Assembly (NCBI GenBank): GCA_021414065.1
Contig: JAIOPE010000137.1
Location: 1 to 34,392 of the forward strand
Reading direction: 5' to 3'
Length of the DNA: 34,392 nt
From: Planctomycetota bacterium
GTDB taxonomy: Bacteria > Planctomycetota > JAJSAM01 > JAJVHW01
Each line of letters begins with the position of its first letter. The stretch's first letter is position 1. The position numbers and the translations under genes are program-made. Under the pieces are notes generated by a model. The model worked only from the letters and a program-made list of their open reading frames with translations, was not told the DNA's origin and searched no databases. Shown here piece by piece: positions 8,513 to 16,496 of the stretch.

Positions 8513-8917
8513 GTGACCGACACTGACCCGATCTCCTCGATCCGACGCAGGGAGCCGCGCTACCCGCGCGCCGCCTACGAGTTCGTGCAGGAATCGCTGC
8601 GCCTCGCCCACGAGCAGGTCGGCCGCGAGGGACACGTCACCGGCCGGGAGCTGCTCGACGCGTTCCGGTCGCTCGCTCTCGCGGAGTTCGGGCCGCTCGC
8701 GCGCACCGTGCTCGCCGAGTGGAACGTGCGCACCACCGACGACGTGGGCCGCATCGTGTTCCTGTGCGTCGAGGCCCAACAGATGGGCAAGACCGACGAC
8801 GACACCATGGACGACTTCCACGCCGTGTACGACTTCGCGAAGGCGTTCCCGGCGACCCTCGGCGAGGTCAAGCTGCCGCGGAAGCCGCGCGATCCGTTGG
8901 ACGACGACGAGATCTGA
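8513..8917 (+). CDS. Small conserved protein, Minf_1886 family (PVC-restricted type)
   Basis: This 134-residue soluble protein has no signal peptide. The pattern RYPRAAYEFVQESL, HVTGRELLDAFR, LALAEFGPLARTVLAEW, then DDVGRIVFLCVE and DDFHAVYDF, matches a small family I recall as Minf_1886 (TIGR04138), reported as restricted to Verrucomicrobia and Planctomycetes. Its function is unknown. The protein ends in an acidic DPLDDDEI tail. The start is GTG, ten bases after metG, with no clear Shine-Dalgarno, suggesting coupling to metG. It meets the next gene tail to tail with a 12-base gap. The family identification rests on memory of the sequence pattern and is the main evidence for the taxonomic suggestion. 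Confidence 0.75.
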   Translation: MTDTDPISSIRRREPRYPRAAYEFVQESLRLAHEQVGREGHVTGRELLDAFRSLALAEFGPLARTVLAEWNVRTTDDVGRIVFLCVEAQQMGKTDDDTMDDFHAVYDFAKAFPATLGEVKLPRKPRDPLDDDEI

Positions 8918-8929
8918 TCGTCGGCCTGA

Positions 8930-11107
8930 CTACTTCGTGATCGTCGGATTCACCGGGAGCGGGGCGCGGCGTTTCTCGGCCCAGGCGCGGAGCTGATCGG
9001 GGCGGGCGTTGAGGCGGGCGAAGGTCTCGAGCCACCGCTTCTCCTCTGCGCCGAGGGACTCGCCGGCCTTCGGATCGGGCGCCTGCCAGCGAGCGTCCTT
9101 CCACGTCTCTGGGCCCTTCTCGCCCATGCGCCACGCGAGTCCCTGCGGATCGGCGACGACGGGAAGCTCCTTCGACGACGTCTCGGAAGTGCGATCGCCG
9201 AGGGGGAAGCTCGCGGCGGGAACGCCGTCGCGTTCCTTGATCTGCGTGCCCCAGGTCTCGAACGGATCAGGGCGCGGTGCGGACAGATCGAACTTGCCGG
9301 AGTCCGCCGTCCAGGGGAAGGCGCGGCGGCCGCCCTGACTGTATCGGTCGGCGAAGCCACGGACGCGCCCGTAGCTCGCGGTGTACGGCGACCACTCGGT
9401 CGCGACGCCCTTCATGTCGGCCGTGTACGTGACCGTGCGCGGTTGGAACGCGCCGGCGACCGGGTCGTACCAGCGGTTCTCGCCCCACGTCCGGGGGTAG
9501 GGGTACCAGTTGCCGTTGCGTGCGAGTCCGCGGCGCGTGTAGCCGGTGCCGTAGAGGGGCAGTCCCTTCCACGTGAACAGGCCGGAGTACCCCCCGGTCA
9601 CGCCGAACCGGAAGCCCGCTTCGACCGCGCCGACAGCGCGGCAGTCGCGCACCTGGAATGCACCGCCCGCCTCGGGGATGCCGTCCAGCGCCTTCGGCAC
9701 TTGCGTCGCCGGAGCCCAGTTCGTCTTGCCGTCGTCGGACTTGAACCAGACGCCGCGCGCGCAGCACCACCACGCGCCGCCTGTGACGAAGACCTCGTCG
9801 TCGCAGTTCGTGACGACCTTCACATCGGTGCCTTCGATGGGTACGAGACGCGGCTCCTTGTCGGCGAACTGGATCGAGATGGATGTCGCCCGCGTGAGCG
9901 TGATGCGCTCCTCGATGGCAGCGACGGCGGCCGCCTCGGCCGACTCCGGCGTGCCGGGGACGTTCCAGAGCACGTGGGCCCGTACGTGGTCCCGCGGGAT
10001 CTTCGCGAACTCCTCGGGGAGCGCGCCGGCGGCTTCCTTCCACGGCCCCTGCGCGTCGTCGGCGACGAACCAGCGCCCGGCGACGAGCAGGAAGAACTGC
10101 GCCGACTTCGGATGGTAGAGCATGTCGCTCGCGGTGTTCGCGACGACGAGCAGTTTCACGCCCGGGACCATCATGAAGAGCGGGTCGCCCTCGAGCAGGA
10201 CGAGTTCTGCCGGCTTCTCCCGGACCAGGATCTCTGGAAACGACGTCGGCGGGACGGGCTTCTTGCCGCCGGTGCGCTGCGTGAACTCCTGCGTTCCGGG
10301 GATCCACGCGCGGATGTGGCCGCGAGGATGCGTGACCGGGAGCTGTGTGAGCAGGATCGGCACCTGTGCGGCGGCCTTCCATGGGCCCTGGAGCGCCTTC
10401 GCTTCGAGCCACGAACCGTCCACGAGCAGGTACCAGGTGTCGGCCTTTGGATCTCGGAAGAGGTCCGACGACGTGTTCAGCACGTACTCGAACGGGAAGT
10501 CGGCCACAGGCTCCTTCACCGGCTCGCCGTCGATCTGAACGAGCACGGCGGGCGTGCGGCGAACGAGGAGCTCCGGGGGCGACATCGAGAACTTCGGCGG
10601 GGTGATCGCTTCGACCGGCAGTCCAACCGTCGCGTTCGTCACGAGCTCGAGGCGCAGCAGCAGGTCCTTCGGGAGCGCGTCGGGCAGCGCCTTCGTGACG
10701 TCGTCGCGTTCCTTCTCGGCGAGCTGCGGGAGGGCCGACGCTCCGGACTTGATGCCGTCCACGAGCACGAGGCGCGACGTGAGATCGAGGTGCGACGTGC
10801 CTGCGGCTTCGACCATGCCCCAGGTGATGCGCCCTGCGCCGTCGAGGATCGACGCCGCGAACCGCAGCTTGATCTCGCCGGTCGCGTTGTCGCGCCCGAG
10901 GACCTGCGGCTCGTTCAGGAACATCTTCCGCCCGGCGACCGAGATCTCCTTCGGGTACTGCCACGCCGCGAGTTTCGGGGGCGCGGCCGGCGCGCCGGGC
11001 GCCGCAGGTGCTGCGGGACCATCCGGAGCGGCCGCGGCTGACGACGACAGCGCGGCGAGGGCGGCGAAGGCAACAGCGAGGGCCGGTCGGGTGCGGTGCA
11101 TGTGCAT
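8930..11107 (-). CDS. Large exported protein with repeated Trp/GPW modules
   Basis: This 725-residue protein has a Sec signal (ALAALSSSAAAAP) and a Pro/Ala linker. The central part carries at least three copies of a module of about 30 residues: DTWYLLVDGSWLEAKALQGPW, AQFFLLVAGRWFVADDAQGPW, and GAWWCCARGVWFKSDDGKTNW. Each forms a hydrophobic strand, a W-containing turn and a terminal PW or NW. Between copies are regions of the type PPELLVRRTPAVLVQIDGEP and FPEILVREKPAELVLLEGDP, so the unit repeated may be larger. The C-terminal third is Tyr/Trp/Gly-rich (GYTRRGLARNGNWYPYPRTW) and perhaps surface exposed. Similar modules occur in proteins loosely annotated as carbohydrate-binding, but no catalytic site is visible. 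It is a single-gene unit, divergent from the SAM hydroxide adenosyltransferase gene. Function unknown. Confidence 0.75.
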   Translation of the reverse strand: MHMHRTRPALAVAFAALAALSSSAAAAPDGPAAPAAPGAPAAPPKLAAWQYPKEISVAGRKMFLNEPQVLGRDNATGEIKLRFAASILDGAGRITWGMVEAAGTSHLDLTSRLVLVDGIKSGASALPQLAEKERDDVTKALPDALPKDLLLRLELVTNATVGLPVEAITPPKFSMSPPELLVRRTPAVLVQIDGEPVKEPVADFPFEYVLNTSSDLFRDPKADTWYLLVDGSWLEAKALQGPWKAAAQVPILLTQLPVTHPRGHIRAWIPGTQEFTQRTGGKKPVPPTSFPEILVREKPAELVLLEGDPLFMMVPGVKLLVVANTASDMLYHPKSAQFFLLVAGRWFVADDAQGPWKEAAGALPEEFAKIPRDHVRAHVLWNVPGTPESAEAAAVAAIEERITLTRATSISIQFADKEPRLVPIEGTDVKVVTNCDDEVFVTGGAWWCCARGVWFKSDDGKTNWAPATQVPKALDGIPEAGGAFQVRDCRAVGAVEAGFRFGVTGGYSGLFTWKGLPLYGTGYTRRGLARNGNWYPYPRTWGENRWYDPVAGAFQPRTVTYTADMKGVATEWSPYTASYGRVRGFADRYSQGGRRAFPWTADSGKFDLSAPRPDPFETWGTQIKERDGVPAASFPLGDRTSETSSKELPVVADPQGLAWRMGEKGPETWKDARWQAPDPKAGESLGAEEKRWLETFARLNARPDQLRAWAEKRRAPLPVNPTITK

Positions 11108-11119
11108 CCCCCGAAGTTA
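11108..11119 (-). promoter_or_regulatory. Putative leaderless promoter of the Trp-rich protein gene
   Basis: On the minus strand TAACTT (11119-11114) is followed by six bases (CGGGGG) and the ATG at 11107. The spacing fits a -10 box with transcription starting at the start codon. A second ATG lies two codons inside. The G run is too close to the first ATG to be a usual Shine-Dalgarno, though it could serve the second. Confidence 0.4.
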
Positions 11120-11284
11120 CTCGGGACGCGCCCCGGTTCCAGGCACAGATCCGGCGACGCGGAGTCCCGCCGGCGCCGACACTCCTCGCATCGGGAGCAG
11201 CGACCGCCGGGAGTGCCGCCGCCCCGCGCTCCGGGTCGGGCGCCCGCCCCCGACGAGGTACGGCCGAGTTCCGAGTCGAGGGCG

Positions 11285-11296
11285 TATGCTCCGGGG
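11285..11296 (+). promoter_or_regulatory. Putative leaderless promoter of the SAM hydroxide adenosyltransferase operon
   Basis: TATGCT at 11285-11290 lies six bases before the ATG. The same hexamer with the same six-base gap is found before the lipoprotein gene at 30588. No Shine-Dalgarno can fit. The -35 region is not recognisable. Confidence 0.45.
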
Positions 11297-12094
11297 ATGG
11301 CCCGCCCGCGCTTCGTCGCGCTCACCACCGACTTCGGCCTGACCGACGTCTATGCAGGCATCCTCCGCGGTGTGATCCGGACGCTCTCGCCCGAGGCCGA
11401 GGTGCTGGACGTCTCGCACGCGGTCGCCCCGGGCGACCTGCACGAGGCCGCCTTCTTCCTGCTCTCGGCGGTGCCGTTTCTCCCCAAAGGGACGATCCAC
11501 CTGTGCGTCGTCGATCCCGGCGTCGGCACGGCGCGGCGCGTGATCGCCGTGCGAGCCGGAGGTCACACGCTCGTTGCGCCGGACAACGGAGTGCTCGCGC
11601 CGGTCGTCGAGGCGCTGGGCGGACTCCAGGAGGCCCGGTACGTCACCAACGAGCGGCTGATGCGGCCACGACGTGGGATGACGTTCCAGGGGCGCGACGT
11701 CATGGCGCCCGTCTGCGCGCACCTCTGCCGTGGGATCGACTTCGCTCTGGTCGGCGACGCCGCGACGGCGATCGAGCCCCTGCCGGGATTCGCCCCTGCG
11801 GTCGGCCCGGATCGCTGCGTCGGCCGCGTTCTCCATGTGGACCGGTTTGGAAACGTCGTGACGAACTTCGTCCCAGGCGACCTGACCGGCGCCCGTGACG
11901 ACTGGAGAGTCGTCGTCGGCGACCACGCGGTCGCGCGCTGGGCCGACACGTACGGCGCCGTGGCGCCGGGGGAACTGCTGGCGTACCCGGGAAGCGTCGG
12001 GTTCATCGAGATCGCCGTGCGCGAGGGCCACGCAGCCGATCGACTCGGCGCGCGGCGCGGTGCGGCCGTGACCGCCATGCGGAGGGACGATTGA
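11297..12094 (+). CDS. SAM hydroxide adenosyltransferase family protein (DUF62)
   Basis: This 265-residue protein is of the fluorinase/chlorinase/DUF62 superfamily. Most members hydrolyse S-adenosylmethionine to adenosine and methionine with water or hydroxide. Markers are LTTDFGLTDVYAG near the N terminus, VVDPGVGTARR, APDNGVLAP, GRDVMAPVCAHL (supplying Arg/His of the Asp-Arg-His catalytic set), and the C-terminal GRVLHVDRFGNVVTNF. The halogenase-specific insertion loop is not apparent, so hydrolysis is more likely than halogenation. Its stop overlaps the TTG of larC, and larC in turn overlaps the response regulator gene, so the three form one operon. The biological role of these hydrolases is not settled. 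Confidence 0.88.
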   Translation: MARPRFVALTTDFGLTDVYAGILRGVIRTLSPEAEVLDVSHAVAPGDLHEAAFFLLSAVPFLPKGTIHLCVVDPGVGTARRVIAVRAGGHTLVAPDNGVLAPVVEALGGLQEARYVTNERLMRPRRGMTFQGRDVMAPVCAHLCRGIDFALVGDAATAIEPLPGFAPAVGPDRCVGRVLHVDRFGNVVTNFVPGDLTGARDDWRVVVGDHAVARWADTYGAVAPGELLAYPGSVGFIEIAVREGHAADRLGARRGAAVTAMRRDD

Positions 12095-13392
12095 AGGACC
12101 TGTACCTGGATTGCTTCTCCGGCGTGGCGGGGGACATGCTGGTCGGCGCCCTGCTGGACCTCGGCGCTCCGTTCGAGGCCGTGCGCGACGGCCTCGCGAA
12201 GCTCGGCGTGAGCGGCGACCGGCTCGAGCGGCGCACGGTCGTGCGCCATGCGATTGCGGCGACGAAGTTCGAGGTCGTCCTGGACGGACACGAGCACGCA
12301 GATCCGGGCGCTTTTGCGCACCCTGCGGGTTCGGGCCACGAGCACTCGCACGCCGACGGCCACACTCACAGTCATCCTCACGATCATGGTCATGCTCACG
12401 ACCACGACCACGAGACGCCGCACGCGCACGGCGCGGCCCGCGGACTGCGCGAGATCCGCGCCCTGCTCACCGCCGCCGATCTGCCGTTGCGGGTCCGTGA
12501 TCGCGCGCTCGCCTCGTTCAGTCTGCTCGCTGCGGCCGAGGGCCGCGTGCACGGGATGCCGCCCGAGGACGTCCACTTCCACGAGGTCGGCGCGGTGGAT
12601 GCGATCTGCGACATCGTCGGCACGTGCCTCGCGCTCGAAGCACTCGACGTGGACCGGATCTTCGTCGGCCCGCTGCGCACGGGGTCCGGCTTCGTGAAGT
12701 GCGCGCACGGCACGATGCCGATTCCCGCGCCCGGCGCGCTCAACTGCCTCGACGGGTTCGACGTGCGCTTCGAGCAGGGCAGAGGCGAACTCGTCACGCC
12801 GACCGGGGCGTGTCTCGTCGGCGCGCTCGCGAAGTCCGGCGCTCCGGCGGGGTTCGTCGTCGAGCGGACCGGTTACGGGGCGGGGACCCGCGACCCGGCG
12901 GACGCGCCGAATGTGCTGCGCGCGGTCCTTGGACGCGCCGAGTCGCCCGAGGAGAGCGTCATCGAGATCTCGACGAACCTCGATCACGTGGCACCGACGC
13001 AGATCGCGGTGGCGATGGATGCGGCGTTCGCCGCGGGCGCGCTGGACGTGTTCGTCGTTCCCTGCACCATGAAGAAGGGCCGTCCGGCGCATCTCTTCGT
13101 AGCGCTCGCGACCGACGGCACGCGAGCTGCGGTCGAGCGCGCGATCTTCCGGGAGACCGGCACGCTCGGCGTGCGGCGGACGCGAACCGATCGCACGGTG
13201 CTCGCGCGGAGTTTCGCCACGGTGGTGACGCCGTGGGGCGACGTGCGCGTCAAGATCGGCACGCACTGCGGCGAGACGACGAGTCGCGTCCCCGAGTTCG
13301 AGGACTGCCGCGCACTTGCAGCGCGCGCCGGAGTCGCTGTCGCTGCCGTGCTGGACGCCGCGCGGGCCGCGTGCGAGAACGGAACGAGATGA
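12091..13392 (+). CDS. larC: LarC, nickel insertion protein for the nickel-pincer nucleotide cofactor
   Basis: This 433-residue protein matches LarC (DUF111), the CTP-dependent cyclometallase that inserts Ni into the pincer cofactor of lactate racemase and related enzymes. DCFSGVAGDM at 7-16, DVHFHEVGAVDAICD, GTMPIPAPG, ELVTPTGA, GYGAGTRD and the LarC2 region ETNLDH-like ISTNLDHVAPTQI with PCTMKKGRPAH are all visible in one frame. In Lactobacillus larC1 and larC2 are joined by programmed frameshift; here they are fused. A His-rich segment at about 66-115 (HEHSHADGHTHSHPHDHGH) probably binds Ni. The start is TTG overlapping the previous stop, with GGAGGGA at 12081-12087. No larA, larB or larE is in the window. 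Confidence 0.92.
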   Translation: MKDLYLDCFSGVAGDMLVGALLDLGAPFEAVRDGLAKLGVSGDRLERRTVVRHAIAATKFEVVLDGHEHADPGAFAHPAGSGHEHSHADGHTHSHPHDHGHAHDHDHETPHAHGAARGLREIRALLTAADLPLRVRDRALASFSLLAAAEGRVHGMPPEDVHFHEVGAVDAICDIVGTCLALEALDVDRIFVGPLRTGSGFVKCAHGTMPIPAPGALNCLDGFDVRFEQGRGELVTPTGACLVGALAKSGAPAGFVVERTGYGAGTRDPADAPNVLRAVLGRAESPEESVIEISTNLDHVAPTQIAVAMDAAFAAGALDVFVVPCTMKKGRPAHLFVALATDGTRAAVERAIFRETGTLGVRRTRTDRTVLARSFATVVTPWGDVRVKIGTHCGETTSRVPEFEDCRALAARAGVAVAAVLDAARAACENGTR

Positions 13393-14777
13393 CGTCGAGC
13401 AACGCGCAGACCGTGTCCATGCAGGTCCTCCTCGTGGACGACGAGAAGACGATCCAGGTGACGCTCCGCGACGCGCTGGAAGCCGCGGGGCACCATGTGG
13501 TCGTCGCGAAGGACGGACTGGAAGCTCGGCAACACCTGGAAGAGCGCTCGTTCGACACCGTGCTCACCGACCTCAAGATGCCCGGAATGCCGGGCATGGA
13601 GGTCCTGCGTCTCGTGAAGCAGAAGAACCAGGACACCGAGGTCATCGTGATGACCGGCTACGGCACGGTCGAGACTGCGGTCGAGGCGATGAAAGCCGGC
13701 GCGTACGAGTACCTGCTCAAGCCGTTCCCGTACGACACCGTGATCCTGCTGCTCCGCCGCATCGCAGAGAAGCGTCGGCTCGTCGCCGAGAACCGCACGC
13801 TGCGCGAGCAACTCGGCCGCGCCGAGCGTCTCGAGGGAATCCTCGGCCAATCGAGGTCGATGCGCGAGGTGTTCCAGACGATTCGGCTCGTGGCGCCGTC
13901 CGACACGCGTGTGCTGGTCACCGGCGAGAGCGGCACGGGCAAGGAACTCGTGGCGCGAGCGATCCACACGCTCTCGTCACGGCGCACCAGGCCGCTCGTC
14001 GCAATCTCGTGCGGGTCGGTCCCCGAGACCCTGCTCGAAGACACGCTCTTCGGTCACGAGAAGGGCGCTTTCACCGACGCCCGCGAGCGTCGGATCGGCA
14101 AGTTCGAGCACGGAGACGGCGGCACCGTGTTCCTCGACGACATCGACGACATGCCGCTCTCGACGCAGGTCAAGCTCCTGCGCGTGTTGCAGGAAGGCGA
14201 GATCGAGCGTCTTGGCGGATCGGGCACGATCAAGGTGGACGTCCGCGTGATCGCGGCGACGAAGGTGGACCTCGAAGACGCGGTGAACGAAGGCCGCTTC
14301 CGCCGGGATCTCTACTACCGGCTGAACGTCGTGCCGGTCAACCTGCCGCCGCTCCGTGATCGCGACGACGACTTGAAGCTGCTCGCGCAGCACTTCATCG
14401 AGGCCTACGGCCGCGGGCGGCCGTTCCGGATCGAGACCGAGACGATGGACGCGATGCTGCGCTACACGTGGCCCGGCAACGTGCGCGAACTGGAGCACGC
14501 GGTCGAGCGCGCCATCGCGCTGGCCGGCGGCAACGAAGTCCTGAGTCGCGAGCACATCCTCGGCAGCAAACCGATCCCGGAGCGCAAGCCTGCGCCGGGC
14601 CGCGTGACGACGCTCGCCGATGCGTCGGCCGACGCCGAGAAGGTAGCCATCCGCGCGGCGCTCGATCACACACACGGCCGGAAGGCGGAGGCCGCGCGCA
14701 TCCTCGGGATCTCCCGGAAGAACCTCTGGGAGAAGATGAAGCACTACGGCATGGACGCCGGTCCGCCGGAGACGTGA
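13389..14777 (+). CDS. NtrC-family sigma-54 response regulator
   Basis: This 462-residue regulator has three parts. Receiver domain (about 11-125): acidic pair D17-D18, phosphoacceptor D61 in TDLKMPGM, and K111. AAA+ sigma-54 activation domain (about 150-385): Walker A GESGTGKE at 179-186, Walker B region FLDDIDDMP with D250-D251, and WPGNVRELEHAVERA. Fis-type helix-turn-helix (about 424-452): RKAEAARILGISRKNLWEKM. The sigma-54 contact loop reads GAFTDA at 226-231 instead of GAFTGA, and Walker B has Asp where Glu is usual. No histidine kinase gene is in the window, so it is an orphan here. The ATG overlaps the larC stop. Domain architecture is certain; target genes unknown. Confidence 0.93.
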   Translation: MTSSNAQTVSMQVLLVDDEKTIQVTLRDALEAAGHHVVVAKDGLEARQHLEERSFDTVLTDLKMPGMPGMEVLRLVKQKNQDTEVIVMTGYGTVETAVEAMKAGAYEYLLKPFPYDTVILLLRRIAEKRRLVAENRTLREQLGRAERLEGILGQSRSMREVFQTIRLVAPSDTRVLVTGESGTGKELVARAIHTLSSRRTRPLVAISCGSVPETLLEDTLFGHEKGAFTDARERRIGKFEHGDGGTVFLDDIDDMPLSTQVKLLRVLQEGEIERLGGSGTIKVDVRVIAATKVDLEDAVNEGRFRRDLYYRLNVVPVNLPPLRDRDDDLKLLAQHFIEAYGRGRPFRIETETMDAMLRYTWPGNVRELEHAVERAIALAGGNEVLSREHILGSKPIPERKPAPGRVTTLADASADAEKVAIRAALDHTHGRKAEAARILGISRKNLWEKMKHYGMDAGPPET

Positions 14778-14790
14778 CGCGGGCGCGTCA
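14775..14790. terminator. Short perfect hairpin on two convergent stop codons
   Basis: TGACGC and GCGTCA pair perfectly around a GGGC loop. The TGA of the response regulator begins the left arm and the TCA complement of the DUF4178-like stop ends the right arm. The stem is only six base pairs without a T tract, so function as a terminator is uncertain. Confidence 0.3.
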
Positions 14791-15621
14791 GCGCCGTTCC
14801 GCCGGGCCCGCCTGGGCCCGCAGCACCTGGGCCGCGGCATACCACTCGTCTTCCTCCGAGTCGATGACCGGCTCGACTTCGACGCCGTTCGACGTCGAGA
14901 TGTCGGCGTCGTCGTCGTCCTCGTCCCAACTGTCGTCGTCGAACGCCGTCGGGTCCCGGTCCTCCGGGGCCTCTTCGGTTGGAAACGAGTCGGGGTCTTC
15001 GTCGCGGCGCTCGGTCAGTGCGCCGGACGCCGCGTCCGGCGTGCCGCGCGGAGCGTTCATGTCGCTGGCGCCCACGCCGAAGACGTCCACCGGTTCCCCG
15101 TCGGACTCCGACGCACGGACGAACGTGACCTCCGCTTCGTGGACGAGTTCGCCGACGCGGACCTCGCGCTGGCCGGCCCAATCCTCGAGCACGACCGTAC
15201 GCTCGGACGAGCTGTCCTCGAACTCGCGGTAGTCCACCGCGGCGCACGCAGGCACTCCCGTGTCGCCGACGGCGGCGACGTCGGCCCGACCGCGCGCAGT
15301 GAGCTTGAACGGCTCTTCGTCGATGCCGTCGAGGACGTCCTGGTCCCACGGGAGCTCGGCATCGACGATGCGCTGTATCCAGAGCTTGAGCTCGGCTCCT
15401 TCCTCGGCGACGAGGACGGTGCGCTCCCCCGACCGGTCGCGGAGGCAGTACTGCCACACGACCTGACCGCTGCCCTCGACGCGACGCACACCGGTCACGG
15501 CGAACCGTTCCTGGTAGTACGCGATGCCGTCTCCGAGGGCGAGTCGGAGCGGGCCCGTCAGGTCCACCGACGCATCGGCACGGGACCCGACGAGTGATTT
15601 CAGGCGGTCGAAGAAGCTCAT
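14788..15621 (-). CDS. DUF4178-like protein with acidic C-terminal tail
   Basis: This is a 277-residue soluble protein. It opens MSFFDRLKSLVG, as many short cytoplasmic DUF4178 proteins do. The segment LRLALGDGIAYYQERFAVTGVR, then WQYCLRDRSGERTVLVAEEG, resembles the DUF4178 beta-barrel. A related second beta-rich unit (DYREFEDSS, VVLEDWAGQREVRVGELVHEAEVTFV) follows. The last 80 residues are strongly acidic and of low complexity (DDDSWDEDDDDADIS). The ATG lies just before the upstream divergent LpxH-like gene. A weak GAGAG is the only ribosome binding candidate. Function is unknown; DUF4178 proteins often neighbour membrane or phage-shock-type genes, but nothing of that kind is next to it here. 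The domain call is tentative. Confidence 0.6.
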   Translation of the reverse strand: MSFFDRLKSLVGSRADASVDLTGPLRLALGDGIAYYQERFAVTGVRRVEGSGQVVWQYCLRDRSGERTVLVAEEGAELKLWIQRIVDAELPWDQDVLDGIDEEPFKLTARGRADVAAVGDTGVPACAAVDYREFEDSSSERTVVLEDWAGQREVRVGELVHEAEVTFVRASESDGEPVDVFGVGASDMNAPRGTPDAASGALTERRDEDPDSFPTEEAPEDRDPTAFDDDSWDEDDDDADISTSNGVEVEPVIDSEEDEWYAAAQVLRAQAGPAERR

Positions 15622-15673
15622 GGACGGTTCTCTCGTCGGCAACCGGGGGGGCCGAGGTGAAGCTTCCTGGGCG

Positions 15674-16423
15674 ATGGCGGACCGGTTGATCGTGAGTGAC
15701 GTGCATCTCTCGGCGGGGGACCCGTCCGGGGTGGACCGATTTGTCGCGTTCCTCACCGGCACGGCGGCCGGCGCGCGGTCTCTCGTGATCGCCGGCGACC
15801 TGTTCGAGTTCTGGGTGACGCCGGACCAGGCTCGTGAGCCGTCGATGGCTCGTGTGTTCGGCGCGTTGCGGCACGTCGTGGACGCCGGCACGCCGGTCGG
15901 CTTCATCGAGGGGAACCGCGATTTCGCGGCGTCGCCCGAGTTGCGTTCGGTGGGGGTGACTACGCTGGCGGACGTCGTCGCGATCGACGACGACTCGAAC
16001 GGGAGCCGCGCCCGGCCGTTCCGCGTGGCGGTGACCCACGGCGACCTGCTCTGCCGGAAGGACGTCCGTTACCAGGCCTACCGCCGCGTCGCACGCACGC
16101 CGCTCGTCCGCCACCTGCTCCGAGCCGCACCTGCGTCGATCGCGCAGCGGTCGGGGCGAGCGGCGCGTGCCGGGTCGAAGCGGGAGATGGCGCGGAAGTC
16201 CGAAGGCGAGATGGGCCTCGACGCGGGCGCTGTGGCGGAGATGATCCGAGCGCACGACGCCGACGCTCTCGTGTGCGGTCACGTCCACTGGGGTCGCTGC
16301 CACCGGATCGAGGTGGACGGCGCATCGCGCGACGTGGTCGTTCTCGGCGCGTGGGACGCCGGCGACGCTACGTTCGCCCGAATCGGCGGGGGACGGCTGA
16401 CGTTCGAGCGGTTCGCCGGGTGA
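15674..16423 (+). CDS. LpxH-like metallophosphoesterase
   Basis: This 249-residue calcineurin-type phosphoesterase has the metal motifs SDVHLS, AGDLFEFWV, GNRDF, VTHGDLLC and CGHVHWGRCH. The order and the GDLFEFWV and GNRDF forms resemble LpxH, the UDP-2,3-diacylglucosamine pyrophosphohydrolase of lipid A synthesis at the inner membrane. I favour the ATG giving MADRLIVSDVHLS because the fold begins there. An in-frame ATG at 15620 would add 18 poor residues and overlap the start of the opposing gene. A distant GAGGTGA is the only Shine-Dalgarno candidate. It lies upstream of cmk, with 114 bases between. Family is sure; the LpxH activity is likely but not proven, since other UDP-sugar or nucleotide phosphatases share these motifs. 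Confidence 0.8.
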   Translation: MADRLIVSDVHLSAGDPSGVDRFVAFLTGTAAGARSLVIAGDLFEFWVTPDQAREPSMARVFGALRHVVDAGTPVGFIEGNRDFAASPELRSVGVTTLADVVAIDDDSNGSRARPFRVAVTHGDLLCRKDVRYQAYRRVARTPLVRHLLRAAPASIAQRSGRAARAGSKREMARKSEGEMGLDAGAVAEMIRAHDADALVCGHVHWGRCHRIEVDGASRDVVVLGAWDAGDATFARIGGGRLTFERFAG

Positions 16424-16476
16424 CCGCGGACCGTCGGCGCATCACGAAACCGCTTCCCGCGACTCCCACGCGACGC

Positions 16477-16482
16477 TAGCGT
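16477..16482 (+). promoter_or_regulatory. Putative -10 box upstream of the cmk leader ORF
   Basis: TAGCGT fits TAnnnT and stands 14 bases before the ATG of a 14-codon reading frame that overlaps cmk. Transcription would begin around 16489. No -35 box stands out. This is a weak call on its own. Confidence 0.25.
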
Positions 16483-16496
16483 CCAGCGTTCGACCC

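Noticed and set aside
8908-8946. Repeated TGATCGTCGG in the gap between the PVC-type gene and the Trp-rich gene
   Set aside because: Two copies of a ten-base direct repeat that partly covers coding ends; it cannot form a hairpin and is likely chance.
11235-11254. GTCGGG/CCCGAC hairpin upstream of 11297
   Set aside because: A six-pair GC stem is expected by chance in such GC-rich sequence and has no supporting context.
12286-12429. Repeat-like CAC/CAT-rich tract
   Set aside because: It encodes the His-rich metal-binding insert of LarC, so it is protein-level low complexity rather than a DNA repeat element.
12091-13392. Programmed frameshift in larC as in Lactobacillus
   Set aside because: Both LarC halves are in one uninterrupted frame here.
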